From NCBI GenBank assembly GCA_019426215.1, contig CM033393.1, positions 23,872,591 to 23,936,590 of the forward strand: DNA of 64,000 nt, in the 5' to 3' direction. Made by a program: the position numbers and the translations under genes. This DNA is from Buddleja alternifolia (taxonomy: Eukaryota; Streptophyta; Magnoliopsida; Lamiales; Scrophulariaceae). How positions within the stretch are numbered: the stretch's first letter is position 1; each line of letters begins with the position of its first letter. Below, piece by piece: positions 48,068 to 60,592 of this stretch. Under the pieces are notes generated by a model. It was not told the origin of the DNA and did not search any database. It saw nothing but the letters and a program-made list of their open reading frames with translations.

Positions 48068-49532
48068 TGGTCCCAAGTTGCATACGAAAGGATCTAGAGG
48101 GGGGGTTGAATAGACCCTGAAGTCTTTTTGGACTTCAAAAAATTTCGTATCACTTTAAAGGTTTGAACGCTTGGATAACTGAGCGCTTGGGTCAGACGCT
48201 TCAGGAAAGTTAACATAGACTTAGTGATTTTAGCAGTTTACCAAAGTAGGGCAACGCTTAGATCACTTAATCAGGGTTAGCACAGCGGAAATGAGTTTTA
48301 GCGTTCTTTTAGTTAATTTAATCGCTTTGCACTTTAACTTGTCTCTTTCAAAGATAAATGATGTAATAATAATAATAAGACAATAAAGATAAATAATACA
48401 AGATGTATAAGGTTCACTGGGTAGTGTAATCCCAGCTATGTCCTTTTTCTCCTTTTTCACTCGGAGGAATTTACTAGGTTAATTTTCAAAGAATCACACA
48501 GAATCTTCTACAAGATAGTAAAGGGTGAAAATGATCTTGGGCTCCTTGATCACACAGACTTCAACACCAATGAAGATCGTCTTCTTCAAGCTTCTCTCAC
48601 TCAGAAATACTGCCTAAAAGGGTTCAACAACTTTTCTCACTCAGATGAAAGGTTGAGGTTTGTCACTAGGGTTTTGTTTGATTTTGAAAAGATCAAACAA
48701 CTTGGAATATCTCAGTTGGAATTTGAATTTCTTCTTTGGAAGATGTTTGAGATATTTGTGACTGTCTAGAATGTAGATAAAAAGCTTGAAAGATTTGGCT
48801 ACGGAGTTTCTAAACTTTTTTTTTTCCAGCAAGATTTTCTTGTGTCTATACGTAATTGTCTCTTATAGAAAATTGTATATGGTATTTATAGGCAGTTTCT
48901 TGGGATCTGTCCGTTGGACACATGTAGGAGCGTGCCTTTCACGCAGCGCGTGAGTTTACCTAAAGTCTGACATTCCTGAAAATTCGCTGAAACCGATTGG
49001 ACGGGAGCAGCTAAAACTCTGAAATTTCTGACAGTCTGGTCAAAAGGTGGCTTGTTCACAAGTCACATTAGCTTATCACATTTAATGCTCTTATCAGGTA
49101 TTTAATGCATTTTGAAATTAATTCCCGTTGGAAATAAATGCCCGTTGAATGATTGCATTTAAGTCCTTCATGACTTGAGGATTTATTTCAGGTAAATCTG
49201 ACATCGGTCGCTTAAGTGCTTTGAGCGCTTGATTCATAAATCCTGAAATGAGGTCCTTTAGCGTTTGACGGACACTAAGTAACAAATCTTTATCTCTGGT
49301 TGACTTCAGACGCTGGTCTTCAACTTCTTCTCTAATAGACTCACCTAGAATTCTACTAGCGATTCAGTCACTAAGATTTAGTCTAAATTCTACAAAGATA
49401 AAAATTACAAGCCTATAATAAATTACAACTTTCAAACGCTTATACATCAATCTATGAAAACATTTTATTTGGCGTCTAACATTGAATCCTATCTTGTCAT
49501 CATCAAAACATCTAACATGAAATTTCCTTACA
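48068..49532 (-). repeat. 3' LTR of SIRE copy B
   Basis: 1465 bp. On the minus strand it starts TGTAAGGAAATTTC after the polypurine tract and ends ttgggacca. It matches 60593-62086 apart from scattered substitutions, a gap of about 20 bp near 48880 and one of about 10 bp near 49465. The TATA box cctataaatacc reads on the minus strand at 48892-48881. Confidence 0.9.
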
Positions 49533-49550
49533 ATTTCCCCCTTTTTGATT
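49533..49550 (-). other. Polypurine tract of SIRE copy B
   Basis: Minus strand aatcaaaaagggggaaat, directly followed by the LTR start TGTAAGG. Confidence 0.85.
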
Positions 49551-52529
49551 ATGTGAAGACTTTTAACTCTTATAACTCTTTTATAATTTAAGAGTTACTT
49601 AAAATAAAAGGCCCAAAGGAATATAAGTTAGCGTTTGAAAAGTTAGTAAAGTTAGCTAAAGTTAGATTAGCTTCAACAAGATGTTTCAGCGTTAAAACAT
49701 TCATTCATTGAAAGAATTAAAGTATACATGTTTTACACTGAAAGAAAAATAATAAATAAAATAGAAAGAAAAACAAAAAAAAAACAAGGAATCCAATCAC
49801 TTTTTCTGTCGCTTCGCTCTTTCTTCGCCTTGTAGAACTTCTAACGCTAAGTCCAACAAGAGACGATCAATATCGATCATTTTCGTATGTTGAACTTCAA
49901 CGTAATCATGCCTACGAAGTCTGGCGCTTTCATTTAGCTCTAACAACCTTTCCGTCCAGTCCCTTGGTGGAATACCAAGTTCACGAATTAAATCATGATA
50001 GATGATCATTTGACGGTTTCCAATTGATAGGTCGTTGTAGCGGTCCGGCATAGGCAGGAAATCCCATACTTTCTAAGAACTCGAGGTCCAACTCTGGAAG
50101 TGCGTACTTTCCGAGATAATATCTTGGCTTTCTTTTCTTGGATAGCATTTTCTTAATGCTTACTAATTCTTCGAACAATGAACGCCACTGTTTATTATCT
50201 GTCTTGGAAATCGCTTTGGACTTTTCTTTATCTTCCCCTTTCTTGACATTATCAAAAGAGGTCTTGAGTTCAGCGACATCTCGGCGCAAGAGTCTAACTT
50301 CTTTGACGAGAAGAGCAACTTGTTGAGTGACACTCTGAGCAGCGGCATCGGATGAAGCGTGTTTTTCAGTATCAGCCAATGCGCTCTGAGCTAAGTGACG
50401 GTTGAATTCAGATGAGAGCTCAGCGATAAGAGGTGATATGCTTTGCATGATAGCAATAGTGCTTTTGTTTGCAGCATTTCCAATATCACGACTCCGCGTA
50501 TCCAACACTATGCGGATATGTCTATCAGAAGCCTCAAAGATCTTGGAGCAGGAACCCTCAATGTTGGTAAGTGAGTTCCGGATTGCCTGTCTGAAGACTC
50601 TGGCTTCTGAATCGCTCTCGGGATCTGAATCAGAAGAAGGATGCTCTGGGGATGGGAGAAGTCCGTAAGATCTTGAAATTGCATCCTTACCTTTAGATTT
50701 ATCTCTGGTAAAAGGTTCTTCAGGCTCTTGAGCAATTTCAGCGTGCACTTCTTTAATCGCTTGATCCATGATAGGATCTGCAATCGCTGGGGGCTCGACC
50801 ACTGGGACGCTAGAGGGATCTGGAATTTGAGCGTCATCCTCAGTAGGAGCACTTTCTTCTTCTATAATTTGGATGGAGGGAGAAGGTTCTCTAAGACCAA
50901 TGACCCAGAGGGGGCCAAGGGCTTCCATCACATGCCTTGGACTGATCATGCTAGATTGCAGGATAAAGAATATAGCGTATACGTGCTCTTCGGTACTTAG
51001 TGCAAGTTGCACACCTTCCGGTAAAGCAATCCCTGAAGTATAACAGTTGAAGAAGTCCAAAATCAAAGGCATGAGCGCTTGAGCTGCTTCTTAGTCCACT
51101 GGCCCAATCAGCGAGATCATCTTGGCCACTTGAATATTTGATTCACTAAAGATCATGGGGTGAAGAGTATATCCTCTGAAGTTGTAACACCAGAAAAAGT
51201 GATTGAAACTAATGTCCAGCGCTTGGGCATTTTCAAACACTGCTCTCATTGCTTTGTGGAACTCAGCGAACTCAGCGTGTTCATTCGAAACATCCACACG
51301 AATATGACTCTGATCTGGAAGAAGAGGTTGTTTACTTGATGAAGCGTCTTCATTTAGGTCAGGAAAGACTCGTTGAACAAACCCTGCATGAGGATGCAAA
51401 ACGTAGCGTCCGCCTTGGCTGTATAAGGCAAGTTGCTGGCGAATGTAGCTTTCGATTGGTTGTCTATATTGTGGCAAAGCGCTATCATTCCCCGCAATAA
51501 TCTGACGCTGTTGAAGCAAAAAGGTTGCATAACCTCGGCGTCTGTACTCTATTCCGAATTCGAACAAAAAGGGATGTCTAACCAATTCTTCAATGGTGTA
51601 AAAGTGAAGAACAAATTCTTCAGCCCACCTGGCTGTATTCAACATCCAACGTTTTCCAAGTTTGTCCGCTTTCTTTTGCTCTTTGCTAGCGCAAGGAACA
51701 TCTCAAAATGTTCTGCTTCTTCATCATAATCATCAGCCCATAATCTGGCTAGATGTTCACGAGCCTCATCTTCTATCCACGAGTTGAACGGATTTGGGCG
51801 CTCCGCAACAAGCAGTCCTTTACCTTTCCATAACTTAAGTGGATTAGGAGAGAGAGAGCGTTCTGGGGAGACTTGACAACAGAGGGGAGAGCCGAATAAC
51901 CTATCTTGTTGAGATCTTCCTCATCTGGATCTTTGTTCCAATCACCCTGTGGGGGTTCTTGAAAACAATCTTGCTTTAGCGCTGAGGATAAAAGGACTCG
52001 TCCGAGCGACCGTTTGAATTGAAACGCTGAAAATCAAACGCAGCTCTGTTGAAAACTGGACGACGAATATACTCAAAGCGTGATTGAACACGCTCCAAGT
52101 TATATAGTCCTAGATTGGCAATACGCTCGAAAACTGCAAACTTGTGAGAGTTGGACATATCGGGCCGATGGAGAGTTGTTTGAAATTGTATTTCCAACTC
52201 GGCAAGCGTTTGAGTGGCTCGTTCTCTGGCGGCATAATAGAATTCAACATCTGGAGTATATCCGCGCGGGAAGAAATCGATGACACGAGGAGGAGGACCC
52301 GTTGGCGTAGGAACAATGGCAATCGCTTCTTTTGGGATGGGGGCCACTTCTATCGACCGCTCAGCGTTTAAAGTCGCTTCACTGGATGATGAGGTTTCAG
52401 CGTCAAGAAGGGCTTGAGATGCTTCCTCAGCGATATCCACAACAGTTGCCATATCCACATCGACTTCAACTGGAATCTCGGATGAAAGAGGGGCATCAGC
52501 GATTGGTGCCTCTTGAGGTACATCTTGAG

Positions 52530-52611
52530 CTGATACATGTAAGCGATTGAGAAAAGCAAGCAAAATTTCCACTAAGTAGAAATTTAGAAAAGAAAAGACT
52601 AAATCGCTTAC
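52530..52611 (-). other. Predicted intron 2 of the Sirevirus third gene (82 bp)
   Basis: Minus strand: exon end CCTCAGG, donor gtaagcgattt, T-rich body, acceptor catgtatcag, exon start CTCAAG. The length is not a multiple of three, and removal (phase 1) joins the flanking frames. Confidence 0.72.
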
Positions 52612-52791
52612 CCTGAGGAATATCATCGACTATTTCAGTCGCTTGATCTGTTTCGTGGACAGGTTCCTCAGGCTCTGGGATAACTTATTCTAGATCTAAG
52701 TCGAGAAAAGAAGTTATAGGATCAGCACGAATGGGAATATCTAATTCTTCAAGAGTGTTGAGAACATATTGAATATCTGCTTCACATTGTG

Positions 52792-52864
52792 CTGAAAGAG
52801 TTTTTATCCTAGTGTTAGAAATTAGCGAGGAAAGGATAGACTAATTTGCTTAGCAAATACTTAC
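52792..52864 (-). other. Predicted intron 1 of the Sirevirus third gene (73 bp)
   Basis: Minus strand: exon end GTTCAGG, donor gtaagtattt, branch-like ttctaacac about 25 bases before the acceptor ctctttcag, exon start CACAATG. It contains an in-frame stop at 52815-52817; removal (phase 1) restores the frame into the next 180-bp exon. Confidence 0.75.
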
Positions 52865-54267
52865 CCTGAACACTAGGAAGCCTCTCAAATTGAGTAGCGG
52901 CTTGAGGAGCTGAGCTGATTTCGGGAACAGCGTTAGAAGGAGGAACGCTTATTGACTCTCTAAGCGCTGGTTTCGCTGAAGCGCTAGAGGATGTTGCGGG
53001 AGTAGAAAGAGGAGTACGTCTTCGTGCAAGCGGTACTTCTTCTTCTACTACTTCCTCTTCCTCGGGAACGGAAAAGATAAACGCTAGAGGAGGCGATGGA
53101 GATTTAGGAGAGGGAGAGGGAGAAGCAATCTTTTGCTTCTTTTTGGGCTCCGTCTTCTTCTTCTTGGGTTCAGGCTTTTGTTTCTTTGCTGGCTTGGATG
53201 GCTCAGCGACTTTGAGAACTATCTTTCTCTTAGGTCGCTTGACCACCACTTCTTCTTCAGATGAAGAGGATTATGATGAAGAGGAAGACGCTTGATCTTC
53301 ATCATCACTACGAACAACTCCTAAAGCACGAAGTCGCTCACGCTCTTCTTTTGGAACAACTGCACCACCTATCTTCCTTGGTTTTTGCAGCTCACCGATC
53401 ATTTTATTTTCGTAGAATTTTGTTGCTGGAATATTTTTGCCAAAAGAGTTTGTATAACCGCAAGCGCTAAGAATACGACTTAGCACAATCCCATAAGGCT
53501 TGGGATTCTCCGACTTGGCCATCGCTGCCTTGAAGCGATTAAAAACGTAGAGAGACCAATTTACCTTTTATTTGGTCAAAATGACCACCATCATCTTGTA
53601 CTGTAGGTTTGTAACTTTATCGAATGTCCCTTTTCTGCATTCGATCATTTTTGAGCATATATCCGCGAGAATAACGTATTCTCCCTTCATATCATTCTTC
53701 TTGAAGTTCGGCTCGTACGCAGTATCAACATCTTCTTTCTTGTCCAATTCCCAGACTTTTGTAGCATCTCCGAGAGCGACATGTTCCACCTCAGTACCAT
53801 CATTGGGTAGAACCAATAATGAAGAAATTAAGGAAGGAGTAAGAACAAAAGTCTCTTTAGCACAAGGGAAGACGCAGGATATGGAATTTTCGTCTTCAGA
53901 AATCTGGGCATTGTTGAAAAAGTAGAGAGATTCATCTTCAAAGTAGTTGAAAATAGTAGTGATCATATCTCTCAAACCAGATTCTTGAACGAGTGGAAGA
54001 ATAGTTCGAAGAGGAAAGTTCTGGTTATCAAACAGGTAGTCCCAGTTAACCAGAAATCCGGCGTTAACCGTGACTGGTTTTTCAGCACGGGAAGTTTTTC
54101 CGGTAGCATACTTGGATGATTTGGAAGATTTTGAAGCTTTGGGTGCCATTGCTGAAAGTTTGAAAGCTTTTTGAGACAGAGAAGTATTTGCCTTGAGAGA
54201 GATAAAGATCTTTAAAGTAGAGGGAATTTGAGAAAGTGATTAAGTCTGACTGTAAAAACCTTGAAGG

Positions 54268-54277
54268 GTTTAAATAG
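54268..54277 (-). promoter_or_regulatory. TATA-like box upstream of the Sirevirus third gene
   Basis: Minus strand ctatttaaac, about 120 bp before the ATG at 54149, followed by a pyrimidine-rich stretch (ttatctctctc). It resembles a plant core promoter and 5' UTR inside the element. The acceptor-like actttcag ends at 54152, two bases before the ATG, offering splicing as the other expression route. Confidence 0.4.
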
Positions 54278-54282
54278 AAGCA

Positions 54283-55028
54283 AAAAATAACTTCTCAATG
54301 GCTACGATTTTAACGTGTGGACAGTCAAAGAGTTTGAATTTTGAAAGGAGTCAAATCTGATACGTTTTAAAAAAAATATGGCTGCAAAAAGTGCGATAAA
54401 ATAGTTTATCAGTTACCAAAAAGAGCAAAATTTTGGGATCCGCAGTTACCCAATTAATTGAAAAACGTTTGAAAAGATTTGAAATTTTCAGCGTGAAGTA
54501 CACGTGCCTGATAGTATACTGGCACGTAATCAGACTCGTGCAGACCTGAACTGTCTCGGTTTTAGATAAAGGTCAATAACCGTCAGTTTGATTTGATAGA
54601 CACGTGTGAGTATTTATCAAATCTGATTTTTTGTACTTATCCACACGTTTCTTTAACGATGAAAACTATGCATGAATTTTTAAAATAATTTTCTTAGCGT
54701 TAACGTGGGAATCTCTTTAACGCTTAAGACCTTTGGAGAACAAAATTTATTTTGTGAAGTTTGAGATAAAGTCAATCGCTTGAATTTATAAATGACATTT
54801 TTATTTAGAGATTGACTTTGTCATGCATGAAGATAAGCGCTAGTGATCAGTGCATATATTTTTTAAATCATTTTTTATTACAGTCGCTTATAAATTGTTA
54901 TAAGTACAATTTTAAAGTTCCCCCTAAAATTGATGACTTATTTCAGATTTTTGTCAAAACGCTTTAGACATAAACATAAGGTGGATTCCCCCTAAATTAT
55001 ATGCCTATTAAATATGATGCTTTATGAT
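54283..55028 (-). other. Non-coding gap between pol and the third gene of SIRE B
   Basis: About 750 bp of AT-rich sequence with no ORF. It would contain the upstream part of any internal promoter. I see nothing else in it. Confidence 0.6.
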
Positions 55029-58000
55029 TTAAGCGTTTAAATCAATCATACCTAATTCACTTCTCAAAGTGAGAAAGCGTTGTTCGTTGAGCGCTTTGGT
55101 GAAGATATCTGCCAATTGTTTGTCAGTTCCAATGAAGTGCATGGAGATATCTTTCTTTTGAACATGGTCACGCAAGAAATGGTATCTAATGTCAATGTGT
55201 TTAGTTCTAGAATGAAGGACAGGATTTTGGGTCATAGCTAAAGCGCTTTGGTTATCACAATGGATCAGGGTAGGACCTAGGATGATTCCATAGTCTCTAA
55301 GTTGTTGCCTCATCCAAAGAATTTGTGCACAACAGCTCCCAGCGGCTACATATTCTGCCTCAGCGGTAGAAGTCGCTATGGATTGTTGTTTCTTACTATA
55401 CCACGAAACTAGTCTATCACCTAGAAATTGACATGTACCACTAGTACTTTTTCTATCTATTTTGCATCCTGCAAAATCTGTGTCTGAATAACCAATTAGT
55501 TCAAAAGGAGAGTCTCGTGGATACCATAAGGCCACATTTTGTGTGCCTTTTAGGTATTTAAGGATTCTCTTGGCAGCATTTAAGTGTGATTCTCTAGGAT
55601 CAGATTGAAAGCGTGCACACATGCATACCGAAAACATAATATCCGGTCTACTACCGGTAAGATAAAGAAGTGATCCTATGATACCTCTATAATTAGTGAT
55701 ATCAATTTTCTTCCCACTTTCATCTTTATCTAACTTAAGCGTTTGGCTCATTGGAATTTTTGAAGATGATGCATTTTCCATACCAAATTTCTTAATCATG
55801 TCCTTTGTATATTTAACTTGGTTTATAAATATTCCATTAGGGAGTTGGTTAACTTGTAATCCTAAGAAGAAAGTTAATTCACCCATCATGCTCATTTCAA
55901 ATTGATCTTGCATCATTTTCGAAAATTTCTCACACAATCGCTTATTTGTAGAACCAAATATAATATCATCAACATAAATTTGGACTAAGAGAATATCTTC
56001 ATTATGGGTAATTTAAATAACGTTGTGTCAACGCTGACTTTTGTAAAGCCTTTACCTATAAGGAAGATAGAGAGAGTGTCATACCATGCTCTTGGTGCTT
56101 GTTTAAGGCCATAGAGTGCCTTATGCAATTTGTAGACCATACTTTTTCCATGGTTGTTGATGAATCCTGGTGGTTGCTCCAGATAGACTTCTTCTTGGAG
56201 TTTACCATTCAAGAATGCACTCTTCACGTCCATTTGCTACACCGTGAATTTGTTGAATGCGGCAAACGCTAGGAACATCCTAATTGTTTCAAGACGAGCT
56301 ACTGGGGCGTATGTCTCATCAAAATCAATACCCTCTTCTTGACAATAACCCTGAGCGACTAATCTGGCTTTGTTTCTTATAACAATGCCATCTTCGTCCA
56401 TCTTGTTCCTAAAAACCTATCTAGTCCCAATAACCCCTTGATGAGTTGGCCTTGGTACTAGCGTCCAAACCTTGCTTTTCTCAAATTGGTTAAGCTCTTC
56501 TTGCATCGCTTCAACCCAACTTGAATCACTGAGCGCTTCATCCACTTTCTTTGGTTCCATTTGAGATAAGAAACTTGCGAACATGGCCTCATTAATTGTA
56601 GCTGACCTAGTTCCAACAGGTGCTTCCATATCTCCAATTACTAGCTCTGGTGGATGGTCTCTAAGCCATTTACGGTCTGGTTGGAAAGGGTTGAGAGACT
56701 CTTGGTTGTCAATCGCTTGATCCATATTTGTCTCTTGCGCAGTCGCTTCATCCTTCACAGTTCCAATTTGCTCTTGATGATCATTCTCTTCATGATCATC
56801 AGCGATTCTGACTTTATCATCATTTGTAACCTCACAAGTAACCTTAGGAATAGGCACAAAGATCTCATCATCAGCGTCATCACTATTATCATCAAGATTG
56901 ATTTGTGACGCTTGTTGGGCAAGATCTTCAATTCCTACATCATTAGGATTAACCTTACTCGGTTCTTGGTTAGCATCATCAAACACAACATGAATGGATT
57001 CTTCAACCTTCGATTTGATCTTATTTAGGATGCGAAAACTCTTTTCATTCTTGGCATAGCCTAGAAAGATTCCCTCATACGCTTTAGGATCAAAAGTCTT
57101 TAGGCTGTGGGATCCATTATTATGAATGAAATATTTTGAACTAAATACATGAAAATATGAAAAATTAGGCTTACGTCCCTTCCACAACTCATATGGAGTC
57201 TTCTCATGTTGCTTGTTGATCATACACCGGTTCTGAGTGTAGCAAGCGGTGTTGATGGCTTCGGCCCAAAGCCTTTGAGGCAACTTAGACTCTGCAAGCA
57301 TTGTCCTAGTGGCTTCTTTAAGCGTTCTGTTCCGTCGCTCAGCAACTCCATTTTGTTGAGGTGTTCTAGGAGCAGAATACTCATTAAGTATTCCAAAATC
57401 TGTTCAAAACTTCTCAACAAATTGGTTAGTAAATTCAGTTCCTCTATTGCTTCTAATTCTCGTCACCTTTACATCTTTTGAATTTTGCAGTTGACGGATT
57501 AGCGCTGTGAGCTTGACACTAGTTTCATCTTTGGTGGCTAGAAATTCTACCCATGTATAGCGAGAGAAATCATCAACTATTACTAGCGAGTACTTTTTAC
57601 CACTAATACTCATGATTTGAATAGGACCAAACAAATCTAAATGCAATAGTTCAAGAACTCTAGAAGTAGATAGACATGGTTTCTTCTTAAAAGATGATTT
57701 AACTTGTTTACCCATTTGACATGCATCACATAAGCGATTCTTTTGAAAAGAACCCTTAGGTAATCCCACTACAAGATTTAACGATATTAACTGAGAGATT
57801 GCCTTAAAGTTGAGGTGATTCATTTTTCTATGCGATAACCAACCCAATTCATTTTGACTTTTAGCAACAAAGCATGTGGAGTTGTTATCAAATGTAGAAT
57901 CCCAATCCACTAAATACACATTATTTGTTCTTTTTCCTCTTAATTTAGTAGACTTAGTCTTAGTGTCGTTGACATAGTAGAAGTCGCTTGAAAATTTAAC

Positions 58001-58267
58001 ATCAAAGCCTTTATCACAAAATTGACTAATGTTCAACAAATTATGCTTAAGACCCTCAACATAATATACATCACTGATCATGATGTTCCCCCTATGCATG
58101 ATACGTATACCTTTGGTTTTACCTTTGGAGTTATCACCGAATATAACTTGAGGACCGTTGGTTGCACGATAGTTGAGCAAGAGATCCTTTGAGCCAGTCA
58201 TGTGCCTTGACCACCCACTATCGATGTACCAAACTGAAGTATCGGTGTTGGCTCTAGGTACCTGCAC
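55029..58267 (-). pseudogene. SIRE B pol: protease, integrase, reverse transcriptase, RNase H; broken
   Basis: 58267-57404 carries protease (WYIDSGWSRHMTG, Asp kept), the integrase zinc region (HRKMNHL, CDACQMGK) and core (HLDLFGP). The second catalytic Asp is Asn (RSNRGTEF). The frame is lost at the end of this segment; the Glu motif (VAERRNRTL near 57330) is kept. 57301-56417 holds the rest of integrase and a long acidic linker, ending in a stop. RT continues through stops near 56240 ([24 protein letters not shown]) to 55985. A frameshift moves the catalytic YVDD (near 55970) into the next frame. 55937-55029 is an intact RT C-terminus and RNase H (DRKSTSGTCQFLG, STAEAEYVAA, HIDIRYHF). Confidence 0.88.
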
Positions 58268-60474
58268 TTAAAGGGCAGTTCTAATTCTTTTTAGGTACCC
58301 ATGTTGTTTTGGGTCCTTCAACGTTAGTAGCTTTGGTTTGAATTAAAACTTTCGGAACCCATATTTTCCTTGTCTTCATTATGGGAAGATTGTCCTTCTT
58401 GGGTTTCGGTTTGTGTTGTGTGTGCTTTTTAGGTGTATAGTAATATCCTTGATTATAATAGTAATCATAATCATAGTCATAATCATAATCATCATAGTAT
58501 CGACAATACGATCTTGACTATCTTGGATATTGACGCTGGTATTTCCTTGACGCTGGCTTGGGTTGCACTTTTGGTGTTGAACGCTTAGCGCTTGATTCAC
58601 AGTGTTCAGGCTTACCTTTAGCCTTTTGAGCATTTGGATGAACCCGTTTTTGTGAATCATTTGCTTTAGCCTTACTCTTGCCTGAGTCAGCTTTGGCTTT
58701 CTCATTTGGCCTCGTACCATTGTCGCTAGATTCATTTAGCGTTTGACTTTGTGAACCTTTCTCAATAAAGAGAACACCCTTTTCTTTGTTGTTTGCCGTA
58801 ACATTAGATTTATTTGGTTGTTTACCGAATTTATTATATCCTAAACCGGTCTTTTCACCATATAATCTAGTTACCTCAGTCACATTATCCAACTTTCTTG
58901 AAGCTTTTGATAATGATGAGATGAGCTGCTCTGATTTGGCAAGTCTAACGATCAGATCAGCTTCTCTCTTGACTATTATATCAAGATAGCTTTTCAATTG
59001 AATAATCTCACTCTTAGGTGATTAGTTCTTCTCAATGCATTGTTTTTGAACTTTCAACTTTGCTTTGAGCGTTACTTTATCTCTTGTGAGTGATGAGATA
59101 ATAGCGAGATCGTTTTGATATATCTTGGCGGCCCCTTGACAATCTTTATAATATTCATTAACTTTGTCAAGTAATTCATCATAAGAAAGAGGATGAGATA
59201 ATTCATTGGTTACCTCTGGTAGCGATTTGTCAGACGCTTCATCATCTCTTGCCATGAGACAAATCAACGCTGAGTCGCTTATAGGCTCATCATCACTGCT
59301 TTCATTTGATGATTCCAAATCCTCTTCGGGTGCGGGAAATGGTTCGGATTCCGCTAGCAAACCTTGTTGGCGAAGGTTGCTCCTGAATTGGTTTCTATCC
59401 ACATAGTCTTGCCTTGTGGGCTCAGACACATTTGGATAAGGGCAATTTACCTGGTAGTGCCCTGGTTTCATGCAATTATAACACAAATTAGTTTTCATTT
59501 TCTGTTCAGTGGATAATCGCTTGGAAATGACTGGCGCTGAGAGATTCTGAGTAGGCGATGGAGGAGCTTGATATGGAACTGGCGCTACTGGTTGAGGTGC
59601 GGAGTACACTGGCGCTTGATACTGAGGCGCTGGTGCCGGGGGAGAAGTTTGAAATGAAGTTTGTCCAATAGGATTTTTCTTTTCATATCTTAGAAATTTC
59701 TTGAATTTCTTGACTAATAGGGCCATTTCTTTTTCTTCATTTGATTCCACTGGTTTAACCTCACTAACCGCTTTACCCTTATTTTTGGTGGTAGCGATTA
59801 ATGCTCCTGATTCAGTCGCTGAAGTTGTTGTGTCGCTGACTTCACCTAACTCGAATTCGATTGCCTTTAACTCTGAAAACACAGGTTCTGGAGTAAGAGT
59901 CTCCAAAGTTTGTGACTCTCTCATAGCAGCAGTCTTAATCAAGTATTTACTTGGAAGACTTCTGAAAATCTTATTGACCATTTCCTTGTTGGTTAATTCT
60001 TTATCTAATGACGCTAACTCGGTAATGAGCAAAGTGAATCTTGCGTCCAATTGTTCTAGCGTCTCACTGGGCTGCATTTTGAAATGCTCGAATCTTTGCA
60101 TGGCTATGGAGAGCTTGTTTGAACCTTCACACCAGCTTATCCCATATTTCTTTGGAAGTCTTACATTGTTTGATCTTGTTGAACAATGCATCGTTATCTC
60201 CTAACGCTGAGTAACGTACACTTCGTCCAACATTATCCAAATTAGCTCTTTTTCTATCCTCTGGCGTCCATTCTAACTTAGGTTTCTTGACATAACCATC
60301 TAGAGTAGCCTCGGTCGCTCCAGGGGCTCGAGTTATAACTTTCATAATCTGAATGGGGCCATCTGTAATCACATCACACATTTCATTATCACATGAACAT
60401 AAATATGCGAATGCTCTAAGTTTCCAAGCATCATAGTTTGATTATACCAACTTAGGCATTTTGTTAAAAGCCAT
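58268..60474 (-). pseudogene. SIRE B gag, broken
   Basis: The start ATG at 60474 matches copy A (17953). A stop falls about 12 codons in (near 60440). 60381-60127 is open and ends at a small deletion relative to copy A. 60191-59022 (389 codons) carries the gag core (LSIAMQRFEHFKMQPSETLEQLDARF) and the knuckle CYNCMKPGHYQVNC, ending at a stop (59022-59024) shared with copy A. 58997-58518 is a coiled-coil-like and Lys/Ser-rich region, then a stop at 58518 and the Tyr/Asp-rich tract near 58480. The C-terminus (about 58270-58380) ends near WVPK before the protease. Confidence 0.85.
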
Positions 60475-60573
60475 AATGAGATGTTTTAAAGAGAGATTTT
60501 AAAGCGATTAGGTTTCAAAAATATGGATCTGAACAAGCAGTTATGCTCGGAAACGCTTAGGTTTCTACTTCAA

Positions 60574-60587
60574 CCGCTCTGATACCA
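60574..60587 (-). other. Primer-binding site of SIRE copy B
   Basis: Minus strand tggtatcagagcgg, identical to copy A. Confidence 0.9.
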
Positions 60588-60592
60588 CTCGG

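Larger units (their letters stand above)
49797..54149 (-). pseudogene. Third (env-like position) gene of the Sirevirus, spliced structure with two introns, broken by stops and frameshifts
   Basis: Starts at the ATG at 54149. The N-terminal ~190 residues (53568-54149) are a globular region of unknown function. Next come a Ser/acidic stretch, a Lys/Pro-rich low-complexity region (52815-53249, NLS-like KRPKRK), two short introns (52792-52864 and 52530-52611), a middle globular region (51976-52529 and 51091-51645) and a C-terminal part with a Ser/acidic linker and coiled coil (49797-51072). In-frame stops lie at 53568, 53271, about 52688 and 51091; frameshifts lie near 51985 and 50045. The position after pol matches the env-like gene of Sireviruses, but I see no clear signal peptide or transmembrane helix, so an entry role is not supported. 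A captured cellular gene is an alternative. Confidence 0.7.

Noticed and set aside
50728..51000. Plus-strand ORFs opposite the Sirevirus third gene (also 50402, 51249, 51433, 52080, 52332)
   Set aside because: Antisense shadows of the minus-strand gene with no domain of their own.
53525..53564. A third GT-AG pair in the Sirevirus third gene
   Set aside because: Only 40 bp, below the usual plant intron minimum, and the in-frame stop at 53568 lies outside it, so removal would not restore the frame. Treated as chance.
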